Assembly (NCBI GenBank): GCA_018350325.1
Contig: JAEVLN010000014.1
Coordinates: 620,001 to 684,000 of the forward strand
Reading direction: 5' to 3'
Length of the DNA: 64,000 nt
Source of the DNA: Globodera rostochiensis
Taxonomy: Eukaryota > Nematoda > Chromadorea > Rhabditida > Heteroderidae
Shown here: positions 58,161-64,000 of the stretch, in pieces
Layout of the letters: every line of letters begins with the position of its first letter
Position numbering within the stretch: the stretch's first letter is position 1
Notes under the pieces: generated by a model
The model's database searches: none
Seen by the model: the letters and a program-made list of their open reading frames with translations, nothing else
What the model was told of the DNA's origin: nothing
Position numbers and translations under genes: made by a program

Positions 58161-59644
58161 ATGCGCCTCACTTCGTTGGGCGCCGAATTTGAGTCGGTAA
58201 TTGCCGCGACGGTAAACAAATTTTTTTTTGTAAATTTTTTTTGTTTTAAATTTTCAAAAAAATTTGTTCAGCTTCTTTTTCTGGCCGGCGGTGCCATCAG
58301 TTTTTTGTGTTGCTTTTTTGTCACGCGCACATATTTATGGCACAAACGGCGCATTCTCATCAATCGGCTCAGAAATGAATGGAGCGAAGGTGCCGTCGCC
58401 GCCGGCGCCAATAGCACAAACAAATTAATAAATTAATTAATATTATTTATATTTAGATTAATAAAAAATTATTTTGTGTAGTTAATCCGATTAATTTTTA
58501 ATAAAAAAAGACATTTTTTTAAATGTTTTATACAAATTTATCAAATTCATTACAAAAAGTTTAGTTATTTTCTTTTTAAATATAAAAAATATTTTAAATA
58601 TAAATTCTAACTTTAAAATTATTTATTTTTCTAATAAAGTACAATAAATTTTCTATGCTTAAAAACCCAATTAATAATTCAATTCTACGGGGACGAAAAA
58701 CCTCCGACCAACAAAAATGTGCCGGGGTTTGATTATGTGCCAACTCTACCGCCAAAAAATGAATTGGAAATAAAATAAAATAAAATAAAATTAAATTAAA
58801 AAAAGACACGACGGACCCGGACATTCGCATAATCCACCGGCCCCATCAGCGATCGACACGACTGCTACACAAATACAAATACAACCAACAGGTTATTCGG
58901 GGGGAGGGGGGGGGGGGTTGCCCCTTAAATTTTGCCTTTTAACAAATTTTTGCAATTTTATGGGAACAGCGAAGAAATTTGGCATAATTTGTGCCACTTT
59001 TTTTAAATTACGCCTCTTTTTGGCAACTTTTTGAAAGGCGACTTAAGCAGTTCAAAAAAGTGCTCTTTCTCTCTCATTTGTCAGTGGCGTTTACATATTT
59101 ACAAAATTAATTTTAATTTTAATAAATATTTAAAATAATTTTATTTTAGTTGAAAAAAGTTGCGGTCGACGTAAATGCGGATGAAAAGAGGCCAATTGTT
59201 GGCGAACGGTCGTCCGGTGCCGATGGAACCGGCGGCGCCAAACTTTGGGCTCCACAAACGCCGCAAGGCAAAATTGGTGAAAATTAATTTAATTTTGCTT
59301 AAATATGTTAAAAAAGAAATTGAATTTTTAAATAATGCCATTTGTGCGTTTATTGGCATGGCATTTAAATGCCAAAATAGAAAATGGCATTTTTGAAAGA
59401 CACGGCACAGTCCCGGCACGGCATGTTTGCCCCCCCCCCGAATTTTACGGGACAAAACCCTTTTAAAATGCCAAAATGGAATTTGGCAATAGTTTTTGTG
59501 CCATTTTTTGCCCAAATTAAATGATAAAAGTTTTACAATTTTTTTTTTCATTTTTATTCAAATTTTCATATTTTTATTTCCCTTAATTTTGCAGTTATTT
59601 TCGAATGTGGCAGCAGCGGAACAGAAGAAACGAACAGTTCATGA
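58161..59644 (+). CDS. small single-pass membrane protein, 143 aa, 5 exons
   Basis: Exons 58161-58211, 58272-58389, 58806-58891, 59150-59276 and 59595-59644 sum to 432 nt with matching phases. The N-terminus MRLTSLGAEFESVIAAT leads to one hydrophobic span (LLFLAGGAISFLCCFFVTRT), then YLWHKRRILINRLRNEW as a positive cytoplasmic flank, a basic segment (RIIHRPHQRSTRLLHKYKYN), and a polar tail ending ECGSSGTEETNSS. A TTTTTCAG at about 58115 upstream of the ATG suggests a trans-splice or 5' UTR acceptor. I do not recognise the family. The positive residues after the span suggest an N-out/C-in topology. Exon 4 ends in phase 1 and could alternatively join the exon at 61763. Exons 4-5 are duplicated at 53688-54126. 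Confidence 0.6.
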
Positions 59645-61305
59645 ATTATTTGACGCCAGAAATATATTTTAATAAAAATGTAAAATTTAGACAAAAAATC
59701 TTTAAAATATTTTACGTTTGCCCTATTTGATGATCTGAGCAAATTCAGCAAAGTGCATCTATTGAATTCAGAAAGATTACGTGGATTTTAGTGAAAAATT
59801 AATAAATAATATAATAAAAGTCGTCAACAGTCTGGATTGGATGATCAATAATGGAAAGTGCGAGTTTTCTTTAATCACTTTTAGTGATCAAAAAGTATTT
59901 GTAAAATTCTGTAATTTGGAGCTGTTTTTTAAATTATGGTAAATTTTGTAATTTTGGCACTTTATATGTTTACAAATTGCCAATCATTTCTGCTTACCGC
60001 GCTAATTTTCGGTAGTCGGCAATTTTTTTAATGCAAATTTGGAGAAAAAATTTCTAAAAATTAAAAAATTTATTCAGATTTTTAAAGATAGTTTTGGCAA
60101 CATTTACAAATTTTTGGAATTTAAAAGTTTTTGCTCATTCGCCAGCAAAATTGGGTGAATTTAAAAAAAAAATGCAAAACTCAGCTTGAAGTTGAGTTTC
60201 AAATAAAATAAAGTTTAAAAAATGCAGGAAATTAATCATTTTTACTTCTTGAGATGACTTCTACATTTTAAAAAATTTAAAAAGTAGTGTCATTTTTTGT
60301 CAAAATTAATTTTACTAGAGGGGGGACCCTTTGGGTTTTATCAAAAAAATTTTCTTCAAATTCTTGCGTTGTTCGAGACTTGAAATTTACCGAGACTCGA
60401 GACCAAAAAAAACCGAGAAATTTCTCGCTCCGAGACCGAGACATTTTTGAAAATTTTTTTTTGCAATTCACTAAAATTTTTTATTTTAAGCTCCACAAAT
60501 GTTCCGGCATTTTTGTCCAAATAAATGCCAATCGATTCCGGTGCTTCTGTCAACGTCTATCGGGGAAGTTGTTGACTTGGTCAGACAGACCACAGTCTCT
60601 CTAAGCCTAAGCCTAAGCCCAAGGAGCCTAAGCCCCGAGCTAAGGCGGGTGGGAGCGATTTGAACAGCTCTGGGACTCGCCGGGGGGCTTCGCCGTAGTG
60701 GGAGAGGATTTGCCCCCCCCCCCCTCCCCGAAATTTTTGGGACAAATAGGTAAGTTGAGTGCCTTGTCCACATTAATCATAATATATATTTTAAATGTTT
60801 CATCTTTTTTTATTCAATTTTCTATTTTGATGATCAGAGCAAATTGAGCAAAGTGAATCTAATGATTGTGCAGGAAGATTACGTGGATTTTGGTTAAAAA
60901 TCAATAAATAATAATAATAAATAATAAATAAAAAATGTCGTCAGCAGTCTGAACTGGACCATCAAAATGATCATGGAAAATGCGAGTTTGCTTCCGGAAC
61001 TGGCAATATTTAAGGCCCAAAATGATTCAGAAAATAGCAAATTCATAATACCAAAATGTTTCAATATTTTGCTCTCTCATACAAAAATGCCCAATCGATT
61101 CCGGCATTCCTGTTCAAATCCGAATGCCAATCAATTCCGGCGCTTCTGTCAAAGTCTATCGTCGGGATTGTTGAATTTTTGGCATATTTCCCTAAATTTC
61201 TCCCCCCCCCCCCCCTCTTAAACAATTGTGCTTCTTCTAATTAAATTTTCATAAAAAACTTTAGACAACCGCCGCCAACCAATCTCACGCAACAAAAATC
61301 AAAAA
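59645..61305. other. 1.7 kb spacer with duplicated and dispersed repeats
   Basis: 59645-59830 continues the duplication of 54127-54320. 60830-61050 repeats parts of it again (GGAAGATTACGTGGATTTT, CTGGCAATATTTAAGGC). 60590-60690 is the telomere-like dispersed repeat. 60380-60450 has CGAGACTCGAGACC-type palindromic sequence. No independent gene seen. Confidence 0.6.
60590..60690. repeat. dispersed repeat with telomere-like core, copy 2
   Basis: Same CAGTCTCTCTAAGCCTAAGC start, AGGAGCCTAAGCC, and GATTTGAACAGCTCTGGGAC end as 55508-55660, slightly shorter. Confidence 0.75.
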
Positions 61306-61494
61306 ATGAATTTTGCTACTCAATTTTTGATTTTTCTCGTAATTATTGCGCTCGTCGCGCAAAGCGTTTGGGGCGGAAACTGCTTTTGGGGTTTTTCGGA
61401 CTCATCGTCCGACGGCCCATACGGAGAATTCAGGGACACATTGGATCGCACGAGACGTCAGTCCGGACAGATTCTAATGGACAATGTTTTCTAA
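61306..61494 (+). CDS. small secreted peptide, copy 2, 62 aa, single exon
   Basis: The signal peptide is identical to copy 1 except one residue (MNFATQFLIF). The last 11 residues (QSGQILMDNVF) are also identical. The middle differs at most positions: GNCFWGFSDSSSDGPYGEF, then DTLDRTRR. One cysteine is lost and tryptophan gained; alignment needs small indels. Conserved ends with a divergent core is the pattern seen in rapidly evolving secreted peptides. The family is unrecognised. Upstream 250 bp and 3' flank (GCGCAGTTTCAGAG) match copy 1. Confidence 0.7.
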   Translation: MNFATQFLIFLVIIALVAQSVWGGNCFWGFSDSSSDGPYGEFRDTLDRTRRQSGQILMDNVF

Positions 61495-61572
61495 GCGCAG
61501 TTTCAGAGCCAACAGAACTCGAACGGCGGGGGTGGAGGGGGGGGGGGAGTGGGGGGTGTTAGCACTTTTAAC

Positions 61573-61698
61573 TAGAGCCTGGAACGAGACGAGATTTCTC
61601 GAGCATCTCGGCTCGGGATTTCGCACTACAAATGAATTTTTCGAGATCCGAGAATCTCGTCTAGAGATTCCGCTGGAAGCTCAAAAGTCCGGGCTCTA
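61573..61698. mobile_element. short inverted-repeat element (GAGCCCGGA family)
   Basis: Starts TAGAGCCTGGAACGAGACGA and ends AGTCCGGGCTCTA; the tips are inverted complements. The interior holds CGAGATTTCTCGAGCATCTCG-like palindromes. Same position relative to the secreted peptide as 54817-54941. Confidence 0.7.
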
Positions 61699-61762
61699 CT
61701 TTTAACTAGGGTAGGACGGGTTGTTGTTGTTGTTGTTTCCAAGCATTCAACTTTTCATTTAG

Positions 61763-61878
61763 CTGCGAAGAAAGAAGTACGGCATAAGGTCAATAATTGG
61801 AAGAAGGGTAATGTCGCCCGTGCTTCGTCCAGCAAATCGAAGACATCGGCATCATTGAAAAGACGTAATACCATCTAG
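61763..61878 (+). CDS. possible lysine-rich terminal exon (incomplete model)
   Basis: After TTTAG the frame (entry after one base) reads AKKEVRHKVNNWKKGNV, ARASSSKSKTSASLKRRNTI and stops. Codon texture is better than the surroundings. The phase fits the donor of exon 4 at 59276, so it could be an alternative last exon of the 143-aa membrane protein, with the secreted peptide gene nested in the intron. No other upstream partner was found. Confidence 0.4.
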
Positions 61879-62612
61879 ATGGAAAGTGAATGAAATGGGG
61901 ACGGACACGGAAATTGGGGACGAATGGTTGCGCAGCAACAATTATTTGAATCAAAAATTTGTTGAAAAATACTTTCTAAATAAACAAAAAATGCGCTTTT
62001 TCGTCACAGAGATAAGGGTAGATTAGTAGGTGTCGACGGCCGGGCACAGTTTGGAGGAAGCCGGCCGTCATTGGCGCCGACAAGATTAAAACGTACATTT
62101 GACCAAATCAAACAATCTTGGTATCTTCGAAAAATGAAAATGTTTTTTTCAAAGTCGGTAAAAAGGTCTTTCTAGGGGTATTCGGGGATGCAAATTCCGA
62201 ATCTGACCTCCTTTTCGACCGATTCCGAACCCCGGACCAGTTACATACAATAACAAATCGATTTTAAAAGAAATTAAATTTTTGAAAACTGCTCGAATTT
62301 TGGGTTCGGAATTCGTCAACGGCTTCTACGCCCCTGAATACCCCCCTAAGAAACATAGTGGTTTTGTCGCCTTTTTTAAAAATTTGAATCTGTGGGAGCA
62401 TAAGTAACCGAAAAGTACAACAAAAAATGCTGTTGTTTTGTCAATAAAATTTCAAAAAAAGAAAAAATAAATAAATATTTAAAATGCACGGACAATTTGT
62501 GTGCAAGCCATGCAGAAAATCGATGCCGGACGGGCGAGCACACACTTTTGGCAAGACAAACAAAATGCCAAAAAACAATTGCCATCTAATCAATTTTTGT
62601 TGTTGTTGATGT

Positions 62613-64000
62613 TCATCCATCCGTCTCGTCGCTTTCAAAAATTTGTCGATGAACCCATCGGAAGAGGCCGCCGACGCCGGACAGCTTGAGCCCATTCCGC
62701 GCGGGCCACAGGAAACTCGACCGTACCTCCAGACCGTAGTCCACCAGCATACGGTAGAGGGCACCTGACAAAAGAAAGAGGCATTTGTTTTTGTATGAAA
62801 ACAATATGTATAAATTTCAATTTTGTATTTTCAAAAGCAATAAATTTTTGTTTGTGCCAAACAATAACAAAAAAAATTTGTTTTGTTTTTAATTAAAAAA
62901 TTATTTTTCAACAAAAATTGGTGTGTAAATTCAAATTCAAAACGAATATAAAAAGCCGAGAATTTCGGTTCCTTATCGGAAAACTAAACATTTGTCCGAC
63001 AACCTTCCCCCCCCCCCGGGTTTTCGGATGACCGAAATTTATTTTTGTTTCAAAAAGCATTTTTATGTTGTTTTTTTGGTTAAAAATTTTGAATAAATTC
63101 TAAACAAAAATTTACCCACCGACAGTGACACGACGTGCACGCAACGCGTGCACAAGATGGTGCAACGCCGTCGCAAACTCGTCGTTGCCGAACGTGTAGT
63201 AAAGGAGGGGACGCGCCCGCGGCCTCACCAAACAGGCGGCCATCCATTGGATGAGACCTCAACAAAAACCAATAAAAAAACATTTTTTTTTCTGCAAAAA
63301 TTAAATAAAATTTGAGCGCACAGCGCGCACACGCACTTTTAAGCTCCAGGTCACCGCCAAACGCGCCGCAGCCCCAATTGCCGGTGGCAATGCACGGCGG
63401 CGACTCCGGCGTGCGCAGCGCAAAGCCAACATACGCCTGGGGCAATGGTAAAAATAATTGCACAGAATCGTTAAAAATTGGGGGGGTGTGGGCCGACACA
63501 ACGTTTTAAACACAAAAAAAAAATGCCAAAATTTGCCCGACCACCAACCAGCACACCTTGAGCAGCTCGCGCTTGATGGCCTCCTCGCCGAATTGGCCGC
63601 TCCAAATGTTCATCGGACCCATAAAACAAAGCGCGTCAATGGCCAGCACTTCCGTGTTCACGGCACGGCCCATTGCATCTCTAAATATTCAAAAAAACAA
63701 AAAACAAAGTAAAAGTTGACATTAAGAATTTAAAACTTCTACCCTGAACAAATCCCTCCCCCCCCCCCCGGACCTTTTTGTGTCGGCGCAACACTTCCGG
63801 TACTGCCATCGCAGCGTGTCGCAATAGCCTCGGTAGTCGGAAAAGCGTTCGGCACCCACCAACAGAATGGCCTCGTTGTCGTCCATCTAAAAATGATTTT
63901 ATAATTTTTTTTTAAACAAAAAGGAGTAAGAATTTTAACAAAAATTGATTAAACAAATCCAATAAGGCAAAAAGTGGCACTCACTTTTTCACAAACCAAA
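62613..64000 (-). CDS. poly(ADP-ribose) glycohydrolase (PARG), 3' part, continues past the window
   Basis: Removes poly(ADP-ribose) chains during DNA repair. Minus-strand exons: 63985-64000 (partial), 63774-63886, 63557-63680, 63337-63436, 63120-63257, 62613-62764, all in phase. Family hallmarks: EKMDDNEAILLVGAERFSDY, NTEVLAIDALCF, AIKRELLKAYVGF, the highly conserved [36 protein letters not shown] and RRVTVGALYRMLVDYG. The catalytic GGG...QEE signature expected upstream lies beyond the window edge, so activity cannot be judged. The C-terminal extension after LVDYGLE (to ESDETDG) is longer than usual; a GAG|GTACGG donor there might splice it differently. PARG and DNA2 both serve DNA repair, but their proximity need not be meaningful. 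Confidence 0.93.

Larger units (their letters stand above)
61495..62612. other. spacer between secreted peptide copy 2 and PARG
   Basis: Contains the inverted-repeat element 61573-61698, a TTG microsatellite near 61711-61727 and the possible exon 61763-61878. 61900-62612 shows nothing further that I can support. Confidence 0.55.

Noticed and set aside
1..64000. Spliced-leader RNA or rRNA genes
   Set aside because: No SL1-like GGTTTAATTACCC sequence or recognisable rRNA core was seen by eye on either strand.

Overview
The window is nuclear DNA of a nematode, most likely a cyst or root-knot type plant parasite (Tylenchina, Globodera/Heterodera-like). What points there: many short exons split by small AT-rich introns with T-rich TTTTAG/TTTCAG acceptors, an unusually high share of GC-AG introns, long poly-C/poly-G runs, and closest recognisable relatives that are animal and nematode proteins. 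The genus is an inference. All gene models were assembled by hand from splice consensus, reading phase and family motifs; no search was run.

Layout: (1) 0.3-11.8 kb, plus strand: a K-Cl cotransporter (KCC, SLC12 family), about 31 exons with several intronic tandem arrays. (2) 12.4-19.1 kb, minus: a complete matrix metalloproteinase (signal peptide, prodomain, zinc domain, hemopexin domain), 17 exons, 533 aa. (3) 19.1-24.1 kb: gene-poor, repeats. (4) 24.1-33.0 kb: a direct segmental duplication carrying two copies of an unrecognised five-exon gene for a secretory-pathway protein (299 and 300 aa). The third intron of each copy is filled by a GC-rich minisatellite; exons 1-3 are almost identical between copies while exons 4-5 are strongly diverged. 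Between the copies lie a 1.6 kb C/T tract, a tRNA-like element and a broken piece of the metalloproteinase gene. (5) 33-37 kb: repeats and a MITE. (6) 37.0-41.0 kb, plus: an SLC19-family folate/thiamine carrier. (7) 43.0-44.2 kb, plus: Cu/Zn superoxide dismutase. (8) 45.0-50.9 kb, plus: a DNA2-like nuclease with an intact nuclease/Fe-S half but a degenerate, truncated helicase half. (9) 51.6-52.7 kb, minus: a Gly/Asn-rich secreted protein. (10) 53.7-61.9 kb: a partly duplicated locus with a small single-pass membrane protein gene (143 aa), its partial copy, and two paralogous 62-63 aa secreted peptides. (11) 62.6-64.0 kb, minus: the 3' part of poly(ADP-ribose) glycohydrolase, running off the window.

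The conserved genes (ion and vitamin transport, superoxide defence, DNA repair) do not form a pathway. The novelty is in the accessory parts: the mosaic duplicated secretory gene pair, the hypervariable small secreted peptide pair, the motor-less DNA2, and tandem arrays with hidden higher-order structure.
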